64,000 nucleotides of DNA from Powellomyces hirtus. Taxonomy: Eukaryota; Chytridiomycota; Chytridiomycetes; Spizellomycetales; Powellomycetaceae. The stretch covers positions 186,001 through 250,000 of the forward strand of contig JAHLKG010000011.1 of NCBI GenBank assembly GCA_025526995.1, given 5' to 3'. Of this stretch, positions 10,496 through 22,743 are shown in pieces (within the stretch, counting starts at the first letter, position 1; each line of letters starts with the position of its first letter). The notes under the pieces are model-generated. The model ran no database searches. It saw nothing but the letters and a program-made list of their open reading frames with translations, and was not told where the DNA came from. A program made the position numbers and the translations under genes.

Positions 10496-11351
10496 CTAAG
10501 TCCTTTTGACTTTTTGTTCATGCACTATACTTCGCAGGCGATCGGTTTTGCGCAACGCAAACAGTGCCTTAAAGACGATGCCCACGCCGAGGAATACGAC
10601 CACGTATGTCAGAATAGCTATCAGGTCTCCATCACTTGTGCGACCGACTGGAATCTCAATCGTTCGATCGTAAAGCTCTCCAACCGTGAGCTTCAACGCA
10701 TTCGGTGGAAGGAGAGAAAGATCACGCCGAGATGAAATGTGCTCCTGCTTTTGAACTCGAAATGGCAACAGATACACAGACGTTTCTGGTGCCATTGCGG
10801 TCATGTATCGTTGGGTTGGATGTGGGGACAGATAACGCATGTGGAAGGGGATACTCATATGAAATTCTTTGTTCAATCTGGCGACGATACGATAAATAAA
10901 TGCCTTTTTCCTGCAAATGGGCGAAGAACACTTACTGGATGTCGTCCAACCAAACCCTTGCGTAGACGTTGTTCTCTTTCGCTACCGGTGAGTCCGCGGA
11001 AACTTCCAAATCGGCATCACCGTAGCAGTCTATCGTTACTGGTGCGGGCCAAGTCGTCCGGCCGAGTTCGTATCGGTCCGCGAAAGCATCTCTTCCAAAC
11101 TGCAGAAGCAGCGCTAACGTGCTCTTTGGCGGGTATGGCTCGAGTATAGTAAGGTTTAGACGAAGGTTTTGGTGGTATCCATAGCCAGGTGAAACCGCCG
11201 CCGAGATGGTGATCGCTTTCGTCACATCATCAACATCTTGACTGCGCTGCTTTACGTTCTGCTCAGAAAAGACCAAGTTTGGACAGGTAAGACTCGGCTG
11301 CGACCAGTCCAGGGGGCCACGTTCCTGTAATACCTTTGTAGGTTTCATCAA
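10496..11351 (-). CDS. PIG-X/Pbn1-like GPI mannosyltransferase I subunit, 5' end uncertain
   Basis: Two exons are clear: one ending at 10936 and one from 10877 to the TAG at 10496, with a 58-nt intron between them. The first exon contains a GYGYHQNLRLNLTI segment and then LLLQFGRDAFADRYEL, which fit the start of the PIG-X domain. The second contains the domain end (IPFHMRYLSPHPTQRY) and a C-terminal transmembrane helix around AILTYVVVFLGVGIVF, expected for this type I ER protein. PIG-X/Pbn1 stabilises the catalytic mannosyltransferase PIG-M, which adds the first mannose to GPI precursors in the ER lumen. The frame has an ATG at 11351, but no signal peptide follows it, so a first exon further upstream is likely. 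An alternative frame to 11469 exists. Confidence 0.6.
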
Positions 11352-11808
11352 GGACTATGCGAGGTCGGCGCGTAACCCGAATGCGTTGAAGCTTCGTTGG
11401 GAAGGGCCGCTGAAGAGTGCTCAACAGATATTTCGAGGACGCACCAGGTATCCAGCTACAGTAGCTCAAATTCGATCACCGGGAACTGAAGGCAACGTGA
11501 AACTGCGGAGAACGCAGTTCGGGTCCAACGGTAGGTGAGTGGTGCTGACTCACGACTCCCATTTCCGTCATTCGCGTAGAAAGTGCATTTCCGTTTTGAC
11601 CGCCCGTGGCAGAAGGTAGAAGGCAAGAGGAAAGCATAACTTCACGGCATACGCTATCCGGCCTGCAGAGTGCATTCTGCTGTACTACATATCCACCGCC
11701 TCTGTTCTGCACAGCAAGATTGCAACTGTAGCATTGCCGGCTTCGACGATCTCCCAGGTCTATTCCATAGCAGGATCAACCAATCGCATTCCGCGGCCAA
11801 TACTCAAT

Positions 11809-14343
11809 ATGCCACTCATCCTGGGCGAGGTGCCAACACCACCATACTCCGACGGCACTCCGAACTTTTATCCAACCGTCTACAAAACTGCACGGGCGCC
11901 AGCTGGAGGATACGCCGAATGCCAGCAGGCGCGGGTCCAAAAATACTTGGATATGCTGGCGCCGGGCTTGAAGGACACGTACGCTGCACATCCGGAAAAG
12001 ATTCCGGGCATCGACAAGGCGGCCCTCGCGCATGCGGGCGGAAAGGTTGTATTCAAATCCAACGCCGTCCTCAAACGCCTTCCCGAGCACTATAAGATGT
12101 TCGAGAGCCGAAAGGTTGAGGCATCGGCTGACTCAGCTGCAGGAACCCCCACCACTGGATCCCCCGCCCAAGGACAGCCGCCATCTCGGTTGGGCAATGG
12201 CAGCGACACCACCACCCCAAAGAGAGAGTTCGATGTCAAGAAGGAAGGTGATGCGAGCGGCAAGCGGGCTTCGGCGTTGAAAACCAGCAAGTTTCGTTCG
12301 GATGCGTACATTTTCGGGCATCCCAGGTTAGTCGACACCTCATCAATAGATGTTACCATTGGCCTCCGAACCATGTTCTTTCTGAATGAATGTATCCTCT
12401 CTTTTAATCTAGTGGCTCCAAATTTCGATCAACGACTGAGTTTGCGCCCCATCTGTCATGGCTGGTGACAGACGAAACGCGGGATTACAAAAACTGCCCG
12501 TGTAAGCTCTGTCAGAACTTCACCAAATCCGGCGGGTAAGTAATACGTCAAGCTCATGCCAAAAACGAAGGAAATTCACGAGACGTTTCGTGGTTTTCTC
12601 TTCCCCCATCATGTCGCGTGTTGCAGAAAATCGTATCCCCGAGGGACCAAGCTGGCTGAACCTGTAGAGATTCCAACTGCAGAGCCGCCCGCTCATTTGA
12701 AAACTCCATCCAACTCTATGCCGCCCGAAGGCCCTGTTTTGGGTCAAGGCGAAGGAAAGTCTCAGAAAAAGAAGGTTGTGACAAAGGCCTTACCGTCATT
12801 GCTGTCCGACGACGTCGCTCCCCGGAGAGACTGGGAACTTGACTATGGTCGGGTAAGAATACTTCTCTAAATGCTGTTGATATTGTGACACATACACGAC
12901 TGATGGCATACAAAAATAGAGCTCGGAACGTAATACGCCAGTTGATATACCTCGCAATGATGCGGACAGCGAGGACCGTGACGAAAGAGAGAGCAAAGCG
13001 GTGGGAGTGCGTCAGGGCCAACCTAAGCCTAGCAAAGACGAGCGCGTTGACCGCTATGATGACGCCAAATACAAGAGAAAATACCGAGAACTGAAACACA
13101 AAATCAGCGAAGTGGAAGAAGTATGTCAGACCATCTCCCTCACTATGGAGCGGTGCTACACTGTGATTCACGTGTTATGTCACGGTCTCACCTTTGCACC
13201 TTCGTTCTTCCGCAATAGGACAATCAAAGGTTGGAAGACGAGTACTTGATGGCCAAAAAGCGATTGAGTCGGATCAAGTTTGAAAGACAGTGAGTGAGCC
13301 ATATCACTTGATCAACCCCTGTTAGCAGTGCAACTGAACTTCGCATTGCAGGCTTTTACTGGATCGATTGCAGGTTGTACAGGCCGAGGCAGCAGGAGGG
13401 GAAGAGCACAGTGGCGAGGTAATGGAGTCATTCCGTACGAACAACCGCTGCATCTACGCTTGTGATTCAAGGCTAACCAGACTTGCAACCAGTTCTCTGA
13501 CTCGAATTCCAGCTCTGGGACCAGTCGCAGTCCTCCCGATTCTTTGCAACGACATGAAGAACAGCAACGAGGATCAAAGGGCCCGCCCAAACAGCGGAAG
13601 AAACGGGAGAAGAAGATTGTGGACCCTAACGCTCCGCGGCGGCCCGCCAATGCGTTCATGTTTTTCTGCGATCAAAGCAGGGAGCTTCTGAAAAAGGAAC
13701 GGGGCAGCATGCGCGAGGCTGAAATCAAGTCACAGGGACTCACAAACTTGACAAAAGCCCTTGGTGCAAGATGGAAAGCGCTCAATTCTGAGGAGCGCCT
13801 CGGTATGTATTTCGTTTGTTCTGCGCTCCAGCAGTCAAACAATATCTGTACGGCAGCCGGCATATTTCGGATGCATAGTTGCTCATTTTACTTAACACAT
13901 TCTGGAATATAGATTGGAAAGCCCGATATCTCACAGAGGTGAAACGCTACCACGGTGAAATGGCACAGTACGAACAATCCGAGGCGCCCGGCTCGAAGAA
14001 AAGGAAGATTGGCGATGTCACCACCCCAGCACAATCCGGTGCATCCCCAGCCCATAGCCCACATCGACAGAATCATCACCCGCAGGAAACCCGATCACAT
14101 GATCGCTACGATGAAGAGATTGGGGCGGTTCCCGACGATGATTATTCTGGTCAAGAGGATGACGAGAATGATGAGGAGGATCGGAACGATGATGCAGACC
14201 CTAATGGCATGGATGTTGACGATTTTTCAGATGGTGACAGCCTCGACGATGACCCGTCCTCGGTGCGTCTACATCCCTCGGCTCAGTCCTGGAAAGCCGG
14301 GTCGCCCGGCCCGGCCTTCAAGAACGGCCACGTGTATGGGTAA
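11809..14343 (+). CDS. Clr2-type silencing domain + INO80E-like coiled coil + HMG box protein
   Basis: Eight exons (11809-12326, 12413-12535, 12627-12852, 12920-13120, 13219-13289, 13352-13418, 13493-13802, 13913-14343) join in frame to 648 residues. The N-terminal part (about 1-220) ends with DAYIFGHPSGSKFRS, then EFAPHLSWLV and the CPCKLC zinc-like motif, which resemble the N-terminal domain of fungal Clr2, a SHREC silencing-complex subunit. Residues near 340-415 form a basic coiled coil (KYKRKYRELK, later RIKFERQLLLDRL) that matches the layout of INO80E. An HMG box follows: DPNAPRRPANAFMFFCDQSR to RYLTEVKRYHGEMAQYE. The tail is acidic. Coiled coil plus HMG box is the plan of yeast Nhp10, an INO80 subunit, so a role in chromatin remodelling is inferred. 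Exon 7 could instead begin at 13481. The continuous phase across exon 3-4 supports one gene. Confidence 0.75.
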
Positions 14344-14905
14344 AACCTTGTATTTGGTGCAAAGTGGGCTTGCCTCGCGAGTTATCTGTTGTATATACAT
14401 TTTTGAAGTCTGATGAAAGTACATGCTCAGCAGCCTATCGTTGATTACTCCTGAAATGAAGTCACATCGCATATCAATCCTTCGCTTTCGTATAACATCA
14501 CAACGTCGCGGTTCAAGGTTGTGTCAAGTTCTCCGCCGCCGACGGTGTCGCTTCCTGTCACAAATGATTATTCTATCGATATTACGATCATAGTCTATTC
14601 TTGATACTTGTACTCCATCTGCCAAGTCGAATAGGGCACTTGACCAGATGTGGTTTCGCCCAGTCGCGAAGCCGAGATCGCGGTAAATATGCAATGCTGT
14701 CGGAGTCTAGCGCTGTTAGCCGTATGGATTCCAGGTTGTCCGTGGGCGTCGTTGCGGCAACGTGCGAGCAATGCCGGGTTTGAGGACATCCCGCGCTACT
14801 AGAAGGAGCAGCCTGACATATAAAGAAGGCACATTCGCAACACTTCCCTTCCAAGAAAATCCAAACTGAAAGGATCACAAATCTACGAATTCGAGAACTT
14901 CTTTG
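14344..14905. other. Intergenic region upstream of the GRDP-like gene
   Basis: No gene was recognised in these 560 bases; short frames on both strands look like chance. It probably holds the terminator of the HMG-box gene and the promoter of the next gene. Confidence 0.4.
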
Positions 14906-16946
14906 ATGATGACTGGGCCCAGCAATGAGGAACCCCCGCCCTATGTAAGGCCGTCAACCTTTTGAGATGCAGCTATGAATGTTGCTATCATCAACAGTAC
15001 TAAATGTTTATCATTCCTCAGTCACCCACTGCACACAACGCAGCACACAACTCAGCACCAATCTGGCCATCGACAGCGCCAGCTTACGTAGTAGATGAAG
15101 TGGTCAGTTCCAGTAAGCTTAAAACAAGCTTCCGCCTTTCTTGAACCGTCCGGGCTAATTGCGGAAGATTCCGCTTAGCCACATTGCAAGCACACTTGTC
15201 GCTCCTCGAACGGTTCCACGCGCCCACAATCCCCGACGGGTGGGGGATCTCCTCTTCCTTGTCCAAGCCGAACAGCGCTACATGCTATGGCTGGACTAGT
15301 TGAAGCACTGTCCATCAATGTTTATCATGCCGCCTCAAGGTAAGAGAAAAGAGCTGGAGACCACACGGAGCCCAACTTTCTAAATCCTGTTACTTTCCCA
15401 CCACTGGCAGATGTCGCAATGATATGGCACGCGCATCTCTTGAGTCCACTCCGTTATGCAGAGGACATCAATCGACGGTTCAGCAATCCCGCGTGCTTCT
15501 GCGACCTGAAAGCACATCATGCCAACGGAGGACTTGTGGATTTGCCATACAGTATGCCACTGGAGGATATGTGGGCTGTATATGATGCGGCTCCGGACAA
15601 CACATGTGCGTGGACCAAAGCGACTGCCGTTTCGAGCACAAGCACCCGATCCGGAAGAGTTGATAGAAGTTCCCTGCCGGTGTTCGAGTAGCGTGGCGAT
15701 CGCAAAATGGATGTACGTGGAGCTTCGATTCAAGGCGGCGCAGCTCAAGTGCGAGTTCTGTGGGGCACCCATCAGTTTGTCGAGCGTGTCCGCTCGACGC
15801 TTTTTGGCCGACATTCACCGGTTCTACGAGGCGGATTTGCCGCGCACTTCTTCGACCCTGGTATCTCCCGCACATCTGATGACGACCAATCTTGTCCGCG
15901 GATGTACACTCGACGCACGAACAGGCACGGTGGATCGGGAACAGGCTTTCAATCAGCTGCAGTATCTCTTTAACCCAGCTTCCACCACCGCGACAAACGA
16001 CTTCCATGCTGTGCTCACTCTGGAAGCCAGCGCGGAAGAGTGCAACTGGCCAGAGCTTCTCCGCCGGCTTGGTGCGTACCAGTGCAGCAAGGTGACCGCG
16101 CTCCAGTGCACACAGAGAGCAAAGGAAGGGCTGGATATCAAGCTCAGAGTGAAGCTGTGGGGCGCGAGCCTTGGCCGCGTCATTGCCGCATACCCGGGGA
16201 ACATAACCGGCGCGACACTCGATCTCGTTCTCGCGGCGCAAAGACAGCGCGGCTTCACGGGAAAGCTGGTCAATGGCGTCGTGTCCTGGACAGCTGACAC
16301 GCTGGAATCTGCGTCCAATCGATACCCCAAGGTCTTGACCATTATGAAAGATCGGCCTCTCACCTTTCTTGTCCCAACGCTCGACATCGACCTGTGGCCT
16401 GGCATACTCACCAGCTTCACCCGCAACGATATCATAGATTTGAGGTGCGAGAGCTGGGCCAAGTAATCAATCACGACGACAATGTCGCGGTAGGAACTCT
16501 GAATACAAGCTTCAAGTCTACGGCCGACGTCTGGAAGAAATTGTTCAAGGAGGAGTATGAGACAACTGCGAATGCACCATCGAAACCTAAAAAAAGGTTC
16601 AAACTGTTTGGGAGCGCGCCGTCAGGTCCGAAACAATGCAGGGCGCGCGGTCTCAGTCACAACACAAGGCTATGGAGCGCGGATCGTGGGTGTATCTGGC
16701 CGGGTGCACCTACGCTGGGGGCAGCTATCCTGGGGCTCGAAAACATGGTGGGCGCTGTTCTGGTGGTCATAGTACATCGCACATCAGCTCGTGTGCCGCT
16801 AATGACGGGGGCGATGAAGGTGGGTGTGGAGGCGGCGGAGGGGGCGGAGGGGGATGTGGAGGCAGTGGAGGGGGCGGAGGGGGGGGGGGGTGTGTGGAGG
16901 CGGTGGAGGGGGTGGAGGTGGGTGCGGAGGCGCTGGCGGATGCTAG
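14906..16946 (+). pseudogene. GRDP-like (DUF1399) glycine-rich protein, multiply frame-broken
   Basis: The start ATG ATG ACT at 14906 encodes a short exon ending in PPPY, followed by introns at 14945 and about 15112. After splicing, LQAHLSLLERFH appears, then in another frame DLLFLVQAEQRYMLWLD, an in-frame TAG near 15296, and MPPQ spliced to DVAMIWHAHLLSPLRY. The next frame gives LPFRAQAPDPEELIEVPCRC and a long conserved stretch to FLVPTLDIDL; one base further the motif AWHTHQLHPQRY continues in a third frame. The tail is Gly/Cys-rich and only reads through to a clean GGAGGC stop (16944) if the poly-G run near 16882 changes length. These are DUF1399 hallmarks. At least four frame changes plus one stop are needed, near G runs in two cases. 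It is either a pseudogene or a badly sequenced gene; both remain possible. Confidence 0.65.
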
Positions 16947-17261
16947 CGCGGGATCTGATTGGCATCAGACAGAGATTGTAGAGTAGTCTTGAACAGTTGG
17001 GACGATGCGCGCCAGATCGCGTCTGATCTTGTGAATATGAATTTCATGTACATTCATCGTATTGGTGGGATTGCCTCGTTCACACAGCTTGGTGCTCTCA
17101 CTGGCTGCAACTCGCTCCTGTACGGCACCGAGGCGGCCCGACGCCTCAGACTAAATGGGGAAGAACAAAGGTTTATATTGAACTTGAAGCAGAAAATAGT
17201 GCAATGACAAAAGGAAGGGCGGGTATGGGAATGGGTGAGGGAATGAGTCGGATTCTATGCA

Positions 17262-20200
17262 TCAGGCTAGGTAGACATATAGATTGCTATCTTTGCTGTC
17301 TCGCTCAATGTATTCTCGGTCTATCAAGCTCTCAATTCGCTTCTTGAAATCCTGGCTCTGTGTGGAAGAAAGGCGAGAAACCTAGTATCAGATCGATCGC
17401 CTACGATATTGACATCGGACGTGCTGCAAACGCACCTTGACATTGAACTTAACAGCAGCCATCAACTCGGCGTTTAATTGCACGTGGGAGAGGCTCTTGC
17501 GGGATTTCATAATCCTGACAATGGCAGCGTCAACGCTGTACTGCCGATCCTGGAAGACACCTTCTTCCGTTTGCTCTCGCTCTTCCACCGTTTCCTTCAT
17601 CTGTATTTGGTTGATCTTGATTCTGTATAATGGATTTTCGAAATCCTGGTTCACTGCAAACACGTCATCTGGAAGTAAGTCCCGCGTTTTGACGGCTCGA
17701 TTGGTGATGTTCAATATTCGCGTTTTTGTGAGACATAGCGATTGCAGTGTGCGCGTGAGCTCCTTTTCCTCCAGCCCAGTGAGCTTGGATATATCGGTGT
17801 ACGTAAGGGTCTCAGCGTTGTTAAAGAGAAGTAGGACAACGGCTTGGAACAGGGAAACGGACAACTCCTTCCTGCCCTGTGATAGAAGTGAGCATAAGCA
17901 CGTGGAACCCGGTGGGGCGATGACTACACATACCTTATCAAAGTCGCATTTCAACAGGCCGCTTCCAAGCATGTGCTGCCACGTCAATCTGCGTCCATTG
18001 TGTTTACTCATGTAAAACTCTTTGAAGATCTCTTGGCAGCGAGCCAGCTGGCAGCAAGAAGATACAGATTGCTCAAGACATAAACTGAATGGTTTGGGTG
18101 CATTGTCCAGCATACCTCATCCGGCAGGTTGCAGTTCACAGGAGTGTACGTTGGCCAGTAACCGTGAGTCAATACGTTGACCGACAACTCGATCGTCCCC
18201 AACTGACTGGTATACTTCGATGACTATGGGGTGAAGTGTTGCGTTACTATCAATATTCAGATTGAAGGGACGCAGCATTTGCTCACCTCGCGGAAACTGG
18301 ACATATAGTCTCTCGAGATGTCGATGTCTTTGAACATCCCTTCCAACTTGGATGTGAAGCCAGGTCCACACTCTGTGACCAAAACATCGTAGATCTGTCA
18401 ATGAAAATCTAAGCATCTTCGCAGATGGAAAAAATATATACCAATCTTGAGCTTGCTCAACATGCTCTTCTCGGCATCCACGCTGGTGCTTCTTTGCAGC
18501 AGTAGCCTCTTGGCGAGATCCTTCTTATAGAACGCTTCGAAGACATCTTTGCCTACGCTGACATATCAGATGCTGTCAAAAAAGTAGTCGAGGCTTGTTA
18601 GGTTAGTACCTTGGATGTATCTGAAGAGGACTAAGGCTTTGTCTAGGCCAATCTCCAACTCTTCGTCAGTCTGCCCCTTCACCGTCCTCAGCTTCGCATC
18701 GACCCATTTCGCAATAAGCTCTGCCGGCCTGTTTTGACGCTGATTTATGAAGAACTCAAAGGATTCTTTCATTGCGTTATGGAATATATCCAGATCGTCA
18801 AAGCATTGTGAGATGATGGTGCTGATGCGATCCCTGAATACGAGAAGGTCTTCCACCATAGATGCATCACGAGCTGGATCACTCGCCAGAGTAATCCCCG
18901 CTTTCTAGAGGTGACATCATACATGTTAGAGAATCGTCAAATTTTGAACGACTACTGAATCGGGACGTACTCTGATATAGCTAGCGAATGCTATACGCAA
19001 TTGCTCCAATGCTCCCACGCGACTGAGCTGAGAGTACATTCTTTTCAGATCACTCAAACGAGACTTTTCGACAAGATCCACAAAGCCTGTGCAAATGTTA
19101 GCCTCCCCATCGCCACGTCGTCCGCGAATTGAAGACGAACCTTTCTCCACCACAGTTCTGACATGCTTCGTGATGAGCGTTGACTCAAGCGTTGCTATCA
19201 ATCCTTTCCTGCTGCCAACGTCTATGTAACCGGCTCCTTGTGCACATCTCGCTCCTTCTTCCGCCAGTCGATTATCGACATGTTGCAAGTATCTTCCGAC
19301 CGCATCTCCCCCAGAGCCAGAGTTGTCGAGTTCACTAATGAGCCGTTCACCTTCTCTTGTGTAGTAAAGCTCACTGGCCTCCCGGAACATTGGGTCAAAA
19401 CTCGTAAAATAGATGGAAAGATCCATGAACATCCGTAGGTGCGATCGAAGCATGTGATGGTCGATTCGCTCCCCATCCCTGAATGGTCCATTGAGTAACA
19501 GAAGCAGAGTATAGCAAACATCTCCCTCTCACCTTTCCCGTTTTATCTGCTCCAGCAGGGCATCGATCACATTTTTCTTGACCGGAAGCTGTCCATCCAT
19601 GACCCTTTCGCGATAAAGGTCCAATCCCATGTCCCACAAAGATCGCAATCCAGCTGTGTGTAGGACGTATGTGCGGTCCAGGTATAGAAAGATGCTCCGA
19701 ATCAGAATCTGGGACAACAGCACTGACACGTGAACATTTCTTGAGAACAGGGCAGTTTTGAGATGCACCGGATACGCACCATCTGCCGACAAAAGCTGCT
19801 CCACGAAACATCAACAGCGTGCAAAACAGAGCCATCCGCCGGGCTAGAATGAAATGTTAGCCAAAGGGCTATAACCCATGCATAAGAGTGCAAACTGACA
19901 TGGTAACAATTTTCGTGTATTCTTGTTGCACATGCTCATCGCATACGGCTCTGAGTTTCGAGTACAGCTCGTCCGCCTTCTTGTGATAGCACAAGTTTTC
20001 ACAGGCTTGGTATAATTCTTCCAAGCTGTCCGCCACTGGTGTGCTGGCGTGAATGGCCCGGACCGCTCGCTCCAACCTATTCCAAGTATTTTCCACAAAG
20101 TTTTCGGGTATTTTCGGTTTCACTGCATGTCAAAGGTTGAACCAATCTGCTATCTGCTGTGTCCACACCGAAAAGCCTCCTACCGACCTTTGAATGCTTT

Positions 20201-20401
20201 GATCACTAGCTTCTTTCCGGGCGCTCTGTTCATTGTGACGGTCGGTTGCGTGACCGCAAGACCAGCTCCGCCCGTACCGCCCGGTGCGTAGGCATACGCC
20301 GGACCCGTAGTTTTTACCTCGCTCTTGACAACATGCGGTTGATCCTGGCCTTTTGCAAGGGGCTGGTTTAGCCTCAGCTTTTTTCCACCGCTACTGGACA
20401 T
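17262..20401 (-). CDS. CUL4: Cullin-4, scaffold of CRL4 ubiquitin ligases
   Basis: Thirteen exons run from ATG at 20401 to TGA at 17262. The N-terminus (KKLVIKAFK spliced to [12 protein letters not shown]) is typical of cullin-4. The cullin repeats follow, with [25 protein letters not shown] and [10 protein letters not shown]. The cullin homology domain contains [39 protein letters not shown] and [19 protein letters not shown]. The C-terminal winged-helix contains the neddylation site in [15 protein letters not shown], and the end is NLYVYLA. CUL4 holds DDB1 with its substrate receptors and Rbx1 to ubiquitinate nuclear proteins in DNA repair, replication and heterochromatin control. All exon joins checked keep frame. 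The gene diverges from NDUFA9 over about 580 bases. Confidence 0.93.
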
Positions 20402-20978
20402 GGGCTGGTTGGTGAAGAGGTCAAGAGAAGGCTGGGAGAGATCAACGATTCGACGCTTCTTGACGTCTACAATGCGCGGATGAGTAAATTCCGCTTAACC
20501 GAAACGTCCGAACATCTAATCGCTCACCGCGCCGCGCGCTCATAATCTGTCAACAGACGCTTGCACCGGAAAAGTGCCGTAGGGGGACGGTGAAAACCGG
20601 TACACACGAGGGAGTCTCTATTGCGCCAAATGGAATACTATTTTCGTCGTTCTGTTTCGTGCTAATCCACAGGCGTGTAGCTTTACGGCCTTACTGTATG
20701 TACGGCTTCCTACTTTTGCGATGTTGGCGTCTCGACGAAATGTAATTGGTTGGAATGCTCAGGGACGGGGAAATCCCAACAACGTAAGTTGGTTGAGTCA
20801 GAGTCAAGTCAAGACGCGTCGGTCGCGAACAGCTAGCTGGCTACAACCACCACAATGGTTGCAACCAACAAGGCCGTCTCATCGCAGCTGCGCGGGTTGC
20901 GTCGGATTTTTGTGGACCTCCTCGATAGGCATTGGCAATCACTTATAAACACTTATTGGCAGCAAAGAAACCTTGAGG
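20402..20978. promoter_or_regulatory. Divergent promoter region of CUL4 and NDUFA9
   Basis: The two genes read away from each other across 577 bases. No coding exon with recognisable sequence was found. No clear TATA box is seen. Confidence 0.45.
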
Positions 20979-22547
20979 ATGTTTTCGAGGTCGCTAGTGT
21001 CCTTGCCGCGGACAGCCGGCGTGACTGTGTCCGCCCCTATGGTGCGTTTCCTTCCTCACAAGCGAACGACCGACTCATCACATGACTGTTAACTCCTCTC
21101 ACAAACAGCGCCACTATCACGAAATCGTCAAGCGTACTGGTACCAACCAGGTCTTTGTTCAGAAGGGTCCCGGAGGCCGCTCTTCCAACTCGGGACACGT
21201 CGCCACGGTTTTGGGATGCACCGGGTTCCTTGGACGTTACGTCGTAAACAACCTTGGTGCGTCGGAGGAGGGAAGATTTTTGGTCTGAAGAAGCTGGATG
21301 GGCTGACTCGCGTGTCGTGGCTTTAGGAAAGCGAGGAACCCAAGTGGTTATTCCATACCGCGGAACGGATGATGACCGACGACACCTCAAATTGATGGGT
21401 GACTTGGGTCAGATTGTTCCCATGGTGGGTTTGCGCTGATAGTGCGTCCTCCGACGTGTCATCTAAGCAGTCTGTGCAGCGATTTGACATTCGTCAGGAA
21501 GAGTCCATACGAGAGGCTGTCCGCCACTCCGATGTGGTGTACAACCTTATCGGAAAAGATTACAACACCAAGTGCGTCTAAAACTCTCTCCGGAAGATTA
21601 TACGAAAGATACTTATCAGTTTTCATCAGAAACTTCACATTTGAGCAAGTTCACGTCGAACATGCCGCCGCCATTGCCCGTATCTGCAGAGAGGAGGGTG
21701 TCACAAAGCTCATCCACGTATCAGCCCTTAACGCGAATGAAAACTCGAAATCAGACTTCTTGCGCACCAAGGCATTGGGAGAGAAGGCTGTAAAAGCGGA
21801 ATTCCCGGATGTGACCATCGTTCGTCCTGGAACAATGTACGGATATGAGGACCGATTCTGGAACCGGCTGGGATGTGAGTTGCAACTATAGTTACACCCA
21901 ACTTGGCAACAGTCGTTCTAACTGCCAGGAAACAATAGGGTTTGTGAAGTGGCTGCCAGGTGGCATCCCGCTTATGAATGGAGGCAAGACGCGCATAAGG
22001 CCAACCTATGTTGGTGACGTGGCTCACGTCCTCGGAAAGCTCGAAAATGACGATCGAGCCGTTGGTCAGATTGTTGAGCTTTATGGGTAAACATCTTGTC
22101 AAGCAGTCTTGATCAGTTGGGAAGCAGACTAACCTATGCAACAGGCCCAAGGAGTACTATTATGCCGCACTTGTGGAGTTCTTCCTTGACGTGACTCGAC
22201 GTCATCAGGTAGCCGTGTACTTGCCCAAGTTCTTAGGAAAGGCGCTTGCAGCCATCACGAACTCAGTACTGGCCATCCCCATTATTTCCCCCGATGAAAT
22301 CGAAAGGGTGAGTTTTTCAGGGGTTGGACACATCTTGTACTGTTCTGCTAACCGCCTGCTCTTCCAGCTTTACGTTGACGACACGCCGACTCCTGGTGCG
22401 TTGAAGTTCGATGATTTCAACGTCAAGCCGTTCACCGTGGAAGAGCAAATCATCCGATTTGCAGGACTGTACCGTCCGCACGAGTACCAGCGGGCGCCTT
22501 ATGACGCTGTTGTTCGGAAGTACACCACGGAGGACGTCAAATTCTGA
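20979..22547 (+). CDS. NDUFA9: NDUFA9-like 40-kDa subunit of mitochondrial complex I
   Basis: Exons 20979-21041, 21109-21256, 21327-21424, 21471-21571, 21630-21874, 21939-22086, 22145-22307 and 22368-22547 join to 381 residues. The start encodes an arginine-rich presequence ([14 protein letters not shown]) for mitochondrial import. The atypical short-chain dehydrogenase fold follows: the nucleotide-binding [15 protein letters not shown], then [22 protein letters not shown] and [15 protein letters not shown]. The subunit binds NADPH in the peripheral arm of complex I and is an accessory subunit. The family end [13 protein letters not shown] is present. An alternative upstream ATG at 20855 is out of frame with the spliced product, so 20979 was chosen. 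Confidence 0.92.
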
Positions 22548-22743
22548 GTTGGGACTATTTGTCAGTTTTAATGCATACCCTTCCTCATCTGTTCCAACAT
22601 ATGTTCTGGGACGACTTTGACTGAGCTCATTCACAACTCTAAATGACCTCATCCGAGTCTTGTCAGTGCTTGCCAAGAAGGCTCAAGGAATGAGCTGGTT
22701 GAGATCAATCATCAAGAAGAATGCAGGCTAATATCAAATGCTA

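Noticed and set aside
10877..10935. A 25-nt intron in the PIG-X-like gene using an earlier acceptor
   Set aside because: It keeps frame but is shorter than known spliceosomal introns; the next acceptor gives a 58-nt intron, in line with its neighbours.
15290..15300. Stop-codon reassignment to explain the in-frame TAG in the GRDP gene
   Set aside because: TAG, TAA and TGA all serve as normal stops at the ends of well-conserved genes in this window (for example RPS3, CUL4, SEC23).
16657..16965. Pro/Ser-rich minus-strand ORF
   Set aside because: It is the complement of the Gly/Cys-rich tail of the GRDP-like gene, whose conserved GGAGGC end identifies the plus strand.
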